DNA of 23,237 nucleotides from Clostridia bacterium (GTDB lineage: Bacteria; UBA6262; WVXT01; JAUXBS01): NCBI GenBank assembly GCA_030618495.1, contig JAUXDE010000013.1:1-23237 (forward strand), written 5' to 3'. Shown in pieces: positions 8,082 to 16,608 of this stretch. Position numbers and translations under genes: made by a program. Below the pieces are notes generated by a model, which did no database searches, was not told where the DNA came from, and was given only the letters and a program-made list of their open reading frames with translations. Each line of letters opens with the position of its first letter. Position 1 is the first letter of the stretch.

Positions 8082-9125
8082 ATGAACATCGCCTTATTTC
8101 AAAAAGAATATTTTGGAAATTCCACCAACAACTACCTGCTGGCGCTTGGGGTACTTGTTGCAGGCATGGTGGTAATTTTTATTTTAAGGAAAATCCTGAA
8201 ACACAACATTAAATCAATAGAGAATGATAAATCAGGCATTAAAAAACTGCTGGAAGAAAATACGTCAAAGCTGGTTTTACCTGTTCTTTATTTTGCCGCA
8301 TTATACCTTGCGGTTAAACAGTTGACACTTCCTGCCAACATTTTAAAAATACTTTCATACGCCGCAACCTTAATTCTAACCATACAGGGAATCCGGCTTA
8401 TGCTTTCCCTGTCAGCGCATTTTATAAAGCGCGCCTGTAACAGGGAAGGCGCTAAAGCGCGCGCGTTAAAAACAAACAGCCTGCTCACGATAACAAGAAT
8501 ACTTATCTGGGGTTGCGGCATAATGTTTCTTCTTGATAACCTCGGGGTGAATATAACCACGGTCATCGCGGGGCTCGGCATAGGGGGAGTTGCCGTGGCT
8601 CTTGCAGCCCAGACAATACTGGGTGACATCTTCAACTATTTTGTAATCCTGTTTGATAAACCCTTTGAAGAAGGCGACTTCATAATCGTTGACGACTTCC
8701 TTGGAGTTATAGAACACATAGGCATTAAAAGTACCCATGTGCGCAGTCTCGGGGGTGAACAACTGGTCTTTTCAAACAGCGACCTATGTTCAAGCAGGAT
8801 AAAGAACTACAAGAGAATGGAAAAGCGCCGCGTGGTATTCAAGCTCGGAGTTACCTACCAGACAAGTTACGAAAAAATCAAGAAAGCGCCCGGGATAATA
8901 AAGGGCATAATAGAAAATGTTGCGGATACTGCATTTGACAGGTGTCACTTCAATAATTTCGGAGATTTCAGCCTTGAAATTGAAATCGTCTACTACGTCC
9001 TTACCGGGGACTACAACAAGTACATGGACATCCAGCAGGAAATAAATCTTGCAATAAAACACGAATTTGAGAAGGAAGGAATGGAATTCGCGTATCCCAC
9101 GCAAACGGTTTTCGTGGAAAAGTGA
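8082..9125 (+). CDS. MscS-family mechanosensitive ion channel
   Basis: A 347-residue inner-membrane channel that would open on membrane tension to release solutes after osmotic downshock. Helices are visible at about 18-38, 65-83, 88-105 and 135-150. The pore-lining helix is the Gly/Ala-rich segment AGLGIGGVAVALAAQTILGDIFNYF (about 162-186), followed by the beta-domain motif DKPFEEGDFI and SNSDLCSSRIKNYKR. The length is that of the simple MscS/YnaI-like members. It follows the glycosyltransferase by 5 nt with an AAGGAAT ribosome site. Location just before a disaccharide-phosphorylase pair fits an osmotic-response theme, but that link is an inference. Confidence 0.92.
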   Translation: MNIALFQKEYFGNSTNNYLLALGVLVAGMVVIFILRKILKHNIKSIENDKSGIKKLLEENTSKLVLPVLYFAALYLAVKQLTLPANILKILSYAATLILTIQGIRLMLSLSAHFIKRACNREGAKARALKTNSLLTITRILIWGCGIMFLLDNLGVNITTVIAGLGIGGVAVALAAQTILGDIFNYFVILFDKPFEEGDFIIVDDFLGVIEHIGIKSTHVRSLGGEQLVFSNSDLCSSRIKNYKRMEKRRVVFKLGVTYQTSYEKIKKAPGIIKGIIENVADTAFDRCHFNNFGDFSLEIEIVYYVLTGDYNKYMDIQQEINLAIKHEFEKEGMEFAYPTQTVFVEK

Positions 9126-9154
9126 ATTAAGTCATTATCCCCAAAATAACTTCT

Positions 9155-10366
9155 ATGGAAAAACGGGACATCAGAACACTGAAGCAGTTTTATGATTTAA
9201 TGGATGAAACGAGAGTTATCCGCGCAGGTATCGTAAAAACCATTTTTAATAACGAACCTGTTAAACACCAGAATATAAACGAACTTGAAACCGCGCTCTC
9301 AATGCTTGAAAACATCCCCGCAAAAAACGGCAGGGTCATACTCCTGCTTGACGGTGTAAAAACCATAGAAACCGAATTAACTTATGAAACAGGTGAATTG
9401 AAAAAAGATCTATGGTATCTTGAAAACGGTGAAGAGAAATTCCATGATTTCCTTGATAAACTACATCCCGGTTTCCGCCAGGCAGTTGAGGCAGGCGCTG
9501 AGAAACTTAAGGGAATTGAATTCAATAACTTTATTACAGACAGGGACGGCACGATCAACAATTACTGCGGCAGGTACAAATCATCAATCCAGTCCATATG
9601 GAATTCCGTGTTCCTGACCCGTTTTGCCAGGGAATGCGCCTCCAACTCCGTAATCATAACATCGGCCCCGCTTTCCAATCCGGGCATACTCGACGTGAGC
9701 ATTAACCCTGAAAAAACATTCATTTATGCCGCTTCCAAGGCAAGGGAGTACGTGGATTCAGGCGGCGCAAGGCACACCTACCCGGTAAGCGAACGGCAGC
9801 AGAAGAAGCTAGATGAACTAAACCGTGAACTTAGCGCGCTTGTAGCAAAACCCGAATATGAAAAATACTCCCTGATAGGTTCCGGGCTCCAGTTTAAATT
9901 CGGGCAGACCACCATTGCCCGCCAGGACATCAGCGGCTCCATACCTAAAAATGAATCCAACGCCTTTGGCGGACTTGTTAATAATCTTGTCGGCAGGTTA
10001 GACCCGCGGAAGGAATGGTTCAGGATAGAAGATACCGGCTACGATATTGAAATACTCTTAACCGTTAAAGGCAATGAAACCGAGGGTTCACTCAAAGACT
10101 TCGATAAGAGCAACGGGATAGACTACCTTGACGGCGAGTTGAACCTTGCAGTAAAAAACGGACCGAACCTTATATGCGGCGACACTTCGTCAGACCTCTG
10201 CATGATAGAAATGTCCATGTCAAGAACCAGCGACACCTGGACAGTATTCGTAACCAGGGACGAAAACCTCGCGGAAAAAGCGAGGGGATTGTGTCCAAAC
10301 AACCATATTGTAGCTGAACCCGACATGCTCGTGGCAATCTTAAATAAACTTTCCATAAGAGGATAA
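9155..10366 (+). CDS. HAD-superfamily phosphatase, trehalose-6-phosphate-phosphatase-like
   Basis: A 403-residue protein with an N-terminal domain of about 120 residues that I do not recognise, then a HAD hydrolase domain. The HAD motifs are complete: motif I DRDGT (129-133; D129 nucleophile, D131 acid/base), motif II IITSAP (167-172), and motif IV GDTSSD (342-347) for the magnesium site. The large insert between motifs II and IV is consistent with a type II (C2) cap as in trehalose-phosphate and sucrose-phosphate phosphatases. The gene ends 4 nt before the beta-phosphoglucomutase/GH65 fusion, which supports a role in phospho-disaccharide metabolism. The exact substrate is inferred from context only. 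No clear Shine-Dalgarno precedes the ATG. The gap from the MscS gene is 29 nt. Confidence 0.75.
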   Translation: MEKRDIRTLKQFYDLMDETRVIRAGIVKTIFNNEPVKHQNINELETALSMLENIPAKNGRVILLLDGVKTIETELTYETGELKKDLWYLENGEEKFHDFLDKLHPGFRQAVEAGAEKLKGIEFNNFITDRDGTINNYCGRYKSSIQSIWNSVFLTRFARECASNSVIITSAPLSNPGILDVSINPEKTFIYAASKAREYVDSGGARHTYPVSERQQKKLDELNRELSALVAKPEYEKYSLIGSGLQFKFGQTTIARQDISGSIPKNESNAFGGLVNNLVGRLDPRKEWFRIEDTGYDIEILLTVKGNETEGSLKDFDKSNGIDYLDGELNLAVKNGPNLICGDTSSDLCMIEMSMSRTSDTWTVFVTRDENLAEKARGLCPNNHIVAEPDMLVAILNKLSIRG

Positions 10367-10370
10367 AACC

Positions 10371-13300
10371 ATGGCTTCCCTGAAATTCAAAGGTATAATT
10401 CTTGACCTTGACGGCGTCATAACAAAAACAGCCCATATCCACAACTGGGCCTGGAAGAAAATGTTTGATGAGTTTCTCAAGAAAAGAGCCGAAAAGGAAA
10501 ACAAACCGTTCAGGCCTTTCACGCATGAAGACGATTACCTGCCTTACGTTGACGGCAAACCAAGGTCCCAGGGAGTGAAATCCTTCCTTGAATCGAGGGG
10601 AATAAATCTTCCAATGGGTGAAACCAGCGACCCTCCCGCGAAGGATACAATTTGCGGCCTCGGGACCAGGAAGAACCTGGCTTACCAGGGAATAATAAAA
10701 ACCGAAGGCCCTGAAGTTTTTAGTACTACAATAGAACTCATAAAGGAACTAAAGGAACTTGGGATAAGAATAGGAGTCGCTTCTTCAAGCCAGAACTGCC
10801 AGGTAATCATCCAGATAGCCGGCATTGAAAAACTGTTTGAAACAAGGGTTGACGGCGTTGTCTCGCTGGAAATGAAGTTAAAGGGCAAACCCAACCCGGA
10901 CATATTCGTTCAAGCCGCTTCAAACCTGGGCCTTGCCCCGAAAGAATGCATCATGGTCGAAGACGCGGTTTCGGGCGTCGCCGCAGGAAGGGCCGGTAAC
11001 TTCGGGCTTGTCCTGGGCATAGCGAGACACGACAATGAAATGGATTTACTCTCAAACGGCGCCGATATAGTCGTTAAGGACATGGGTGAAATAACCGTTA
11101 AAAACATCGACGACTGGTTTAAAAAGGGAATAAAGGAAAACAGCTGGAACCTGACCTACTTTGGATTTGATAAAAAAAACGAAAAACTCAGGGAAACACT
11201 ATGTACCGTCGGTAACGGATACATGGGGACCAGGGGATGCCTTGAGGCGGAAAACGCCTCCTCTACTCATTACCCGGGGACTTACCTGGCTGGGGTTTAC
11301 AACAAGACTCTAACCGTAGTACACGGTAAAAACATATATAATAATGATCTTGTTAACTGCCCGAACTGGATTCCCCTTGAATTCAAAATCGGCAACAAGG
11401 GGTACATTAGCCCGCTTGACATGGAAATCCTGTATTACAAACAGAACCTTGACATGCAGAACGGAATCATGGAAAGATTTATTACCTGTAAGGACAGCGC
11501 AGGCAGGATAACCACTATACACAGCAAGAGACTATCAAGTATGCACAACCCGCACTATGCGGCAATACATTATGAAATCATACCTCTTAACTACATAGAA
11601 AAAATAACCATTAAATCTTCGCTTGACGGCAGCGTATTGAATACCGGCGTCAAGCGCTACAGTGATTTAAATACAAAACACCTTAAACCGGTCTCAAAAG
11701 GAAAAACCGATGACAGCCTGCACCTGGCGGTAGAAACTTCCAAATCAAAAATCCGCATTGCGCTGAATGCAAAAACCCTTGTGTACGAGGACAACTCGCT
11801 TAAATACGCCCGGAGGGCAGTGCTGGAAGACGACGCAAAAATCAGCGAGGAAATAGAAATTATCGCAAAAGAAGGAAGGATTTACACCGTTGAAAAACTG
11901 GTCAGCATTTATACTTCTCTGGATGATAATAGCTCCACCCCGGAAGAAGCGTCAAAGGAAGCGATTTCAAGGGTTAATTCATTCCGGGACATCCTTGAAC
12001 CCCACATAAAGACCTGGCATTCACTATGGCATAAAGCCGATATTGCGATTGACGGCGACAGGTTCGTTCAGAAGACCGCCCGGCTTCACATTTATCATAT
12101 GCTAACAACCGCTTCCATTCACAATAACAGCATTGACGCAGGCATGCCCGCAAGGGGCCTGCACGGAGAGGCGTACCGGGGACATATATTCTGGGATGAA
12201 CTCTTCATATTTCCATTTTTTAATCACCATTTCCCTGAAATAACCCGCTCAATGCTTACCTACAGGCATAAAAGGCTGGGCGCCGCAAAGAAATACGCAA
12301 AAGAAAACGGCTATAAAGGCGCAATGTACCCCTGGCAAACCGCCGATGACGGAAGCGAGGAAACCCAGGTAATACATTACAATCCCGTTTCGGGCGGCTG
12401 GGACCCTGATTTAAGCTGCCGTCAGAGACACGTTTCAATAGCGATATTTTACAATATCTGGGAATACTGCTTCATTACAAACGACATGGATTTTCTTTAC
12501 AGCCGCGGGGCCGGGATGATGCTTGAGATTGCCCGTTTCTGGGCAAGCATTGCGGAATACGACAAGCAGACAAAAAAGTACCACATCAGGGGAGTCATGG
12601 GCCCGGACGAATTTCATGAGAAATATTACGGGTCAAAGGAATCCGGTGTAACCGATAACGCCTATACCAACATAATGGTTGCATGGCTTATGGAAAAAAC
12701 CCTCATGGTAATTGACAGCCTGCCCCGGAATATCAAGAAGAAAGTAACCGAAGAAGTTAAACTTAAACCCGCAGAGCTTACCAAGTGGAATGATATCGCG
12801 CATAATATTAATGTAATCATAAACAAAAACGGAATAATAAGCCAGTTTGACGGCTACATGAATCTAAAAGAACTTAACTGGGAGAAGTACAGAAAAAAAT
12901 ATCAGAACATACACCGCATTGACCGCATCCTCAAGTCTGAAAAAGATACCCCGGATAAATATAAAGTGGCAAAACAGGCGGACACTCTTATGCTCTTTTA
13001 CCTGTTAAGCCCCCTGGAAATAGGAAGAATCCTAAAAAACCTTGGACATAATCTCAAGGACTATAATAAGTTATTAAAAGACAATTACGATTTTTACGTC
13101 AAACGCACTTCACACGGCTCCACTTTAAGCATGATCGTTCATGCTGATATACTCAAATATTTAAAAGACAGCCAAACCGCATGGGATTGGTTTATGGAAT
13201 GCGCAAAGAGCGATATTTACGATACTCAGGGCGGAACCACAATTGAAGGTATTCATGCAGGAGTAATGGCAGGTACCCTCAATATCATAATGGAGAATTT

Positions 13301-13526
13301 CGGAGGAATTTCCTGTTCTTATGAAAAACTTGAAATTAACCCCCGTTTGCCCTCTCACTGGGCCAGTCTTACCTTTAAATTCCTATTTAAAGGCAACTGG
13401 TATAATATCGATATTACCAGGAGCAGGATTAAAGTGAGCACTGAAAGCGAAGAATCCCAGGCTGTTTATTCAAAAAATAAAAAATATAACGTTTCCAAAA
13501 ATAAACCAAAAACAATAACGTACTAA
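10371..13526 (+). CDS. Fusion of beta-phosphoglucomutase and GH65 disaccharide phosphorylase
   Basis: A 1051-residue fusion. Residues 1-245 are a HAD beta-phosphoglucomutase: motif I LDLDGVI (11-17; D12, D14), motif II VASSSQN, KGKPNPDIF with the conserved Lys, and motif IV VEDAVSGVAAG. Residues from about 262 to the end are a glycoside hydrolase family 65 phosphorylase with TVGNGYMGTRG, the AGMPARGLHGEAYRGHIFWDE stretch (shown in part), GPDEFHE (744-750; E747 the candidate general acid), KQADTLMLFYLL and HGSTLS. GH65 inverting phosphorylases split trehalose, maltose, kojibiose or nigerose with phosphate to give beta-glucose-1-phosphate, which the mutase half converts to glucose-6-phosphate, so the fusion would channel the product. 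The specific disaccharide is not decidable here. A GAGG ribosome site lies before the ATG. Confidence 0.92.
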   Translation: MASLKFKGIILDLDGVITKTAHIHNWAWKKMFDEFLKKRAEKENKPFRPFTHEDDYLPYVDGKPRSQGVKSFLESRGINLPMGETSDPPAKDTICGLGTRKNLAYQGIIKTEGPEVFSTTIELIKELKELGIRIGVASSSQNCQVIIQIAGIEKLFETRVDGVVSLEMKLKGKPNPDIFVQAASNLGLAPKECIMVEDAVSGVAAGRAGNFGLVLGIARHDNEMDLLSNGADIVVKDMGEITVKNIDDWFKKGIKENSWNLTYFGFDKKNEKLRETLCTVGNGYMGTRGCLEAENASSTHYPGTYLAGVYNKTLTVVHGKNIYNNDLVNCPNWIPLEFKIGNKGYISPLDMEILYYKQNLDMQNGIMERFITCKDSAGRITTIHSKRLSSMHNPHYAAIHYEIIPLNYIEKITIKSSLDGSVLNTGVKRYSDLNTKHLKPVSKGKTDDSLHLAVETSKSKIRIALNAKTLVYEDNSLKYARRAVLEDDAKISEEIEIIAKEGRIYTVEKLVSIYTSLDDNSSTPEEASKEAISRVNSFRDILEPHIKTWHSLWHKADIAIDGDRFVQKTARLHIYHMLTTASIHNNSIDAGMPARGLHGEAYRGHIFWDELFIFPFFNHHFPEITRSMLTYRHKRLGAAKKYAKENGYKGAMYPWQTADDGSEETQVIHYNPVSGGWDPDLSCRQRHVSIAIFYNIWEYCFITNDMDFLYSRGAGMMLEIARFWASIAEYDKQTKKYHIRGVMGPDEFHEKYYGSKESGVTDNAYTNIMVAWLMEKTLMVIDSLPRNIKKKVTEEVKLKPAELTKWNDIAHNINVIINKNGIISQFDGYMNLKELNWEKYRKKYQNIHRIDRILKSEKDTPDKYKVAKQADTLMLFYLLSPLEIGRILKNLGHNLKDYNKLLKDNYDFYVKRTSHGSTLSMIVHADILKYLKDSQTAWDWFMECAKSDIYDTQGGTTIEGIHAGVMAGTLNIIMENFGGISCSYEKLEINPRLPSHWASLTFKFLFKGNWYNIDITRSRIKVSTESEESQAVYSKNKKYNVSKNKPKTITY

Positions 13527-13580
13527 ATACTTTTATTCGTAAATACTGTAACGTATCTTTAATCTATATATATCAAATAT

Positions 13581-13626
13581 TCGCTCAATCAGCACTAAGT
13601 CCTGAGCGAGCCGAAAGGTTAAGGAA
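13581..13626 (+). repeat. Intergenic repeat copy with 7-bp inverted repeat, upstream of the DUF5655 gene
   Basis: TCGCTCA (13581-13587) and TGAGCGA (13603-13609) are perfect inverted repeats around a 15-nt loop. The right half, GTCCTGAGCGAG followed by CCGAAAGGTTAAGGAA (13599-13626), resembles two degenerate units at 22557-22631. Its last bases AAGGA (13621-13625) form the ribosome site of the gene starting at 13632. The rest of the 105-nt gap is AT-rich without a convincing promoter or terminator. Confidence 0.5.
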
Positions 13627-13631
13627 AACAA

Positions 13632-14051
13632 ATGGAAGAAAAACCATTATGGAAATGTCCGAAATGCGGCAGGAATTTCGCTCATCATAACCAATTACAT
13701 ACCTGCGGGCACTTCACTGTTAAAGAACTCCTCAACGGCAATAACCCGCGGTCAATTCTGTTATACGAGCGTTTTGAGGAAATGGTCAAGAAATGCGGTC
13801 CTGTCACGGTTGAACCCACCAAGACCCGTATTGGTTTTAAGTTGCGCATAACTTTTGCAGCCGTAAGCCTTAACAGGTACGGTTTAAATGCTCATGTCGT
13901 GTTACCCGGAAAAATCGAAAGCCCCAGGTTCAGCCGCGTGGAAACACATTCTTCAAAAAACCATGTTCATCATTTCCGTATAAAATCAATAAACGAACTT
14001 AATGACGAAGTCCAGTCATGGCTCAGGGCAGCCTACGAATCGGGAAAATGA
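13632..14051 (+). CDS. DUF5655 domain protein with N-terminal zinc-binding segment
   Basis: A 139-residue cytoplasmic protein. The N-terminus has WKCPKCGRNF followed by HHNQLHTCGHF: two CxxC-like and His/Cys positions (C9, C12, H17-18, H23, C25) that could bind one zinc ion. The rest matches the DUF5655 type (ERFEEMVKKCGPVTVEPTKTRIGFKLRITFAAV, LNAHVVLPGKIE, SRVETHSSKNHVHHFRI; shown in pieces), a family of unknown function related by fold to small uncharacterised proteins of the DUF4287/DUF5655 group. Translation uses AAGGA from the repeat just upstream. Its TGA overlaps the ATG of the DUF362 gene (ATGA), suggesting translational coupling. Confidence 0.8.
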   Translation: MEEKPLWKCPKCGRNFAHHNQLHTCGHFTVKELLNGNNPRSILLYERFEEMVKKCGPVTVEPTKTRIGFKLRITFAAVSLNRYGLNAHVVLPGKIESPRFSRVETHSSKNHVHHFRIKSINELNDEVQSWLRAAYESGK

Positions 14052-15118
14052 AAAAAAGTAAAGTATATTTCACACCCATTGACGACAGTAAAGACATAAA
14101 TGAACTTAAATCAGCTTTTGGAAAAATAATCACCCAAAGCGGACTTTTAAACAACGTCGGGGAAGGGGAATTCACGGCAATAAAACTCCACTTTGGCGAG
14201 GAGGACACTGACGGCTATGTAAATCCCCGGGCAATTAAAGTACTCGTGGATGCAATAAAGAAAAAGAATGCCAAACCTTTTCTTACCGATACCAATGTCC
14301 TTTACAAAGGAATGCGTTCAAATGCCGTCGACCACCTGAACCTGGCATACAGTCACGGCTTTGGCTACGAAACTACCGGCGCGCCGTTAATAATAGCTGA
14401 CGGTATATTCGGCGAAAATGAAAAAAGCTTCAGCGTAAAGGGACACCATTTAACTTCAATAAAGACAGCGGCCCCGATACAGTACTTTGATAACATGATA
14501 AGCGTGGCGCATTGCACCGGGCACATGAATACGGGCTACGCGGGAGCATTGAAAAATATCTGCATGGGATTCGCCAGCAGGGCTGGCAAACAGATACAGC
14601 ATACCAGCACCAAACCCACCATAAACGGCGATAAATGCGTCCTCTGCAAGAGGTGCATGGATTTATGTCCCGAGAACGCCATTATAGAAAAGAACGGCAA
14701 GGCATTCATCGACAAAAAGAAATGTACGGGCTGTTCGGAATGTATCATTGCGTGTTTTAAACACTTTGCAGTCAATATATCCTGGTCCGAGGGCATTCGT
14801 TTATCCCAGGAAAAAATGGTTGAATACGCCCTTGGAATCCTGTCGCAAATCAAGAATAAAGTGTTCTTTAACTTCGCCGTTCACGTAACCAGTGATTGCG
14901 ACTGCATGCCAAAAAGCGAGGTCATTGCGGATAATATAGGCATACTGGCTTCTGCCGATCCCGTTGCCCTTGATAAAGCAAGCCATGATTTAATCCTCGC
15001 TAAAATGGGAAAAGACGGTTTTAAGGACAGGTACCCGGAAGCCGATTGCAAAAGAATGTTTGAATACGCCGGGCAGATGGGACTCGGAAACATGGAGTAC
15101 ATTTTACAAAAAATATAA
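14048..15118 (+). CDS. DUF362 protein with two [4Fe-4S] ferredoxin motifs
   Basis: A 356-residue cytoplasmic iron-sulfur protein. The N-terminal DUF362 domain includes FTAIKLHFGEEDTDGYVNP (42-60, shown as 19 residues) and the SVAHCTGHMNTGYAGALKNICMG region (152-174). Then a bacterial ferredoxin-type insert binds two clusters: C197-x2-C200-x2-C203-x3-C207 and C226-x2-C229-x2-C232-x3-C236. A further Cys pair CDC lies in the C-terminal third (SDCDCMPKS), where the DUF362 fold resumes. DUF362 proteins are of unknown function and often sit with redox enzymes. I chose ATG 14048, which overlaps the upstream TGA; an in-frame start at 14018 would add ten residues inside DUF5655. It is followed after 30 nt by the PurF paralogue. 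Confidence 0.88.
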   Translation: MKKSKVYFTPIDDSKDINELKSAFGKIITQSGLLNNVGEGEFTAIKLHFGEEDTDGYVNPRAIKVLVDAIKKKNAKPFLTDTNVLYKGMRSNAVDHLNLAYSHGFGYETTGAPLIIADGIFGENEKSFSVKGHHLTSIKTAAPIQYFDNMISVAHCTGHMNTGYAGALKNICMGFASRAGKQIQHTSTKPTINGDKCVLCKRCMDLCPENAIIEKNGKAFIDKKKCTGCSECIIACFKHFAVNISWSEGIRLSQEKMVEYALGILSQIKNKVFFNFAVHVTSDCDCMPKSEVIADNIGILASADPVALDKASHDLILAKMGKDGFKDRYPEADCKRMFEYAGQMGLGNMEYILQKI

Positions 15119-15148
15119 AACAGGCGCAAAGGAAAGGAGACAGGGAAA

Positions 15149-16453
15149 ATGGCTGGCATTTTTGGCATTAGTTCAATAAAGAAAAAAGACTGCGTCAACG
15201 AGCTATTCATGGGGACTTTTTACCTTCAGCACAGGGCTCAGCAGTACTGCGGCATGGCGGTCTACAATAACGGGAGATTCTTTAACAGCACGCATAAGGG
15301 TAAAATCAGAGCTGCCTTTGAACAGGGCAACATGAAGAACCTTGAAGGGACTTTCGGTATAGGGACTGTTAACTCTTCAAGACAGCCCGTCAGCATTTAC
15401 AGCAAGAATAACGGTTTTTTACTTGCCTTCGACGGTAACCTTTCCAACCACAAAAAGCTGAAAGAATTACTTATTGAAAAAGGTATTTCATTCTCAGGAT
15501 ACGTTAATCCAAAATATGTCCCTGACGAAGAAATCATGGCAAGTATAATCTCCTCCGAAAAAAATGTTCCGGAAGGAATAAAGAAACTTACCGGATTAAT
15601 GGAGGGTGATTTCTCATTGATTATTCTTTCAAGTGAAGGAATCTACGCCGCAAGAGGCTGGGGAAGGAAACCGCTAATACTCGGGAAGAATAATGATTTT
15701 TTCGCAGTCTCATCGGAATCCTGCTCATTCCCGAATTTAAATATCAATATAGTAAGAGACGTAAAACCGGGAGAAATAGCGCTTATCAACGCCAAAGGTA
15801 TAAAAACCATAAAGCAATTAAAACTATCCCCTGTAAAATACGGCACTTTTGAATGGATATACACGGCGTCTCCCGCATCTATAATTGACGGCATGAGCGT
15901 CGAACAGGCGAGGAACAACATGGGAATGCTCCTTGCTAAAAGATACCCTATAAAAGCGGACCTGGTAGGTGAAATCCCCAACTCCGGGATAGGGCACGCC
16001 ATTGGCTATGCCATAGGGTCAAAACTTCCACACAAAAGAGTATTCATACGCTATGACTACGCGGACAGGAGCTATACACAGGAAACCCAGAAGGACAGGA
16101 ACAGGGAAGCGGATTTGAAATTACTGCCTATTTCGGCAAATGTAACAGGTAAAATAATCGTCATCGCTGACGACTCCATCGTAAGAGGCACCCAGATGAA
16201 GGAAAACCTTGTTAACAAACTTAAGAAAGCCGGGGTAAAAGAAGTTCACGCAATGATAGCCTGTCCGCCCCTTATGGACATGTGCAAATTCGGCAAAACA
16301 ACCAAGAAGAGGAAGGACTGTATCGCGAGGGTAATGCACGTCAGCAAAATAGGCAAGTTCCTCGGCCTTACCAGCCTGAATTACGCGAAAAAGGAGGACC
16401 TTTCAAAAGCAATAGGAAAACCTCTTGACAAGCTCTGTCTCGACTGCTGGTAG
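15149..16453 (+). CDS. Amidophosphoribosyltransferase (PurF) paralogue lacking the glutaminase catalytic residues
   Basis: The 434-residue protein aligns along its whole length with PurF, which makes phosphoribosylamine from PRPP and glutamine. PurF-like landmarks: MAGIFG start, YLQHRAQQ (25-32), DGNLSNHKKL (95-104), PDEE (125-128), YTASPASIIDG, NSGIGHAIGYA, DRSYTQETQ, the PRPP-binding ADDSIVRGT (340-348), CPPLMDMCKFG and the C-terminal LCLDC. The glutaminase site is broken: the nucleophile Cys at position 2 is Ala (GCT codon), the Arg of the usual GHVRY motif is Asn75, and the oxyanion Asn of HNGN is Asp95. Three of four cysteines at the Fe-S ligand positions of the B. subtilis type persist; the first is absent (YGTFEWIY). 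I infer an ammonia-using or repurposed phosphoribosyltransferase. The ribosome site is AAGGAG (15132-15137). Family assignment is firm; activity is not. Confidence 0.88.
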   Translation: MAGIFGISSIKKKDCVNELFMGTFYLQHRAQQYCGMAVYNNGRFFNSTHKGKIRAAFEQGNMKNLEGTFGIGTVNSSRQPVSIYSKNNGFLLAFDGNLSNHKKLKELLIEKGISFSGYVNPKYVPDEEIMASIISSEKNVPEGIKKLTGLMEGDFSLIILSSEGIYAARGWGRKPLILGKNNDFFAVSSESCSFPNLNINIVRDVKPGEIALINAKGIKTIKQLKLSPVKYGTFEWIYTASPASIIDGMSVEQARNNMGMLLAKRYPIKADLVGEIPNSGIGHAIGYAIGSKLPHKRVFIRYDYADRSYTQETQKDRNREADLKLLPISANVTGKIIVIADDSIVRGTQMKENLVNKLKKAGVKEVHAMIACPPLMDMCKFGKTTKKRKDCIARVMHVSKIGKFLGLTSLNYAKKEDLSKAIGKPLDKLCLDCW

Positions 16454-16478
16454 GAATGGCTAAGGAATGAAGAACACG

Positions 16479-16555
16479 GCAATCCCATTTTTAAAAGGAT
16501 GAGATTGCTTCACGGAGTTTATACTGAGCAAAGCGAATGTGTTCGCAATGACTTC
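16479..16555 (+). repeat. Degenerate palindromic intergenic repeat between the PurF paralogue and DUF1846
   Basis: The 155-nt gap 16454-16608 has no gene. It contains GCAATC (16479-16484) facing GATTGC (16503-16508), with a CAT/ATG extension, and then GAGATTGCTTC (16501-16511) facing TTCGCAATGAC (16542-16552). The middle TACTGAGCAAAGCGAA resembles the CCTGAGCGAG core of the copies at 13599-13626 and 22557-22591. Alternative hairpins share the ATTGC arm. This looks like a remnant of a short dispersed repeat; the copy number in the genome is not visible here. Confidence 0.5.
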
Positions 16556-16608
16556 GTTATTTTGAACTTGACTATACCGGAACTTTTGAGTAATATACTA
16601 TCAACATT

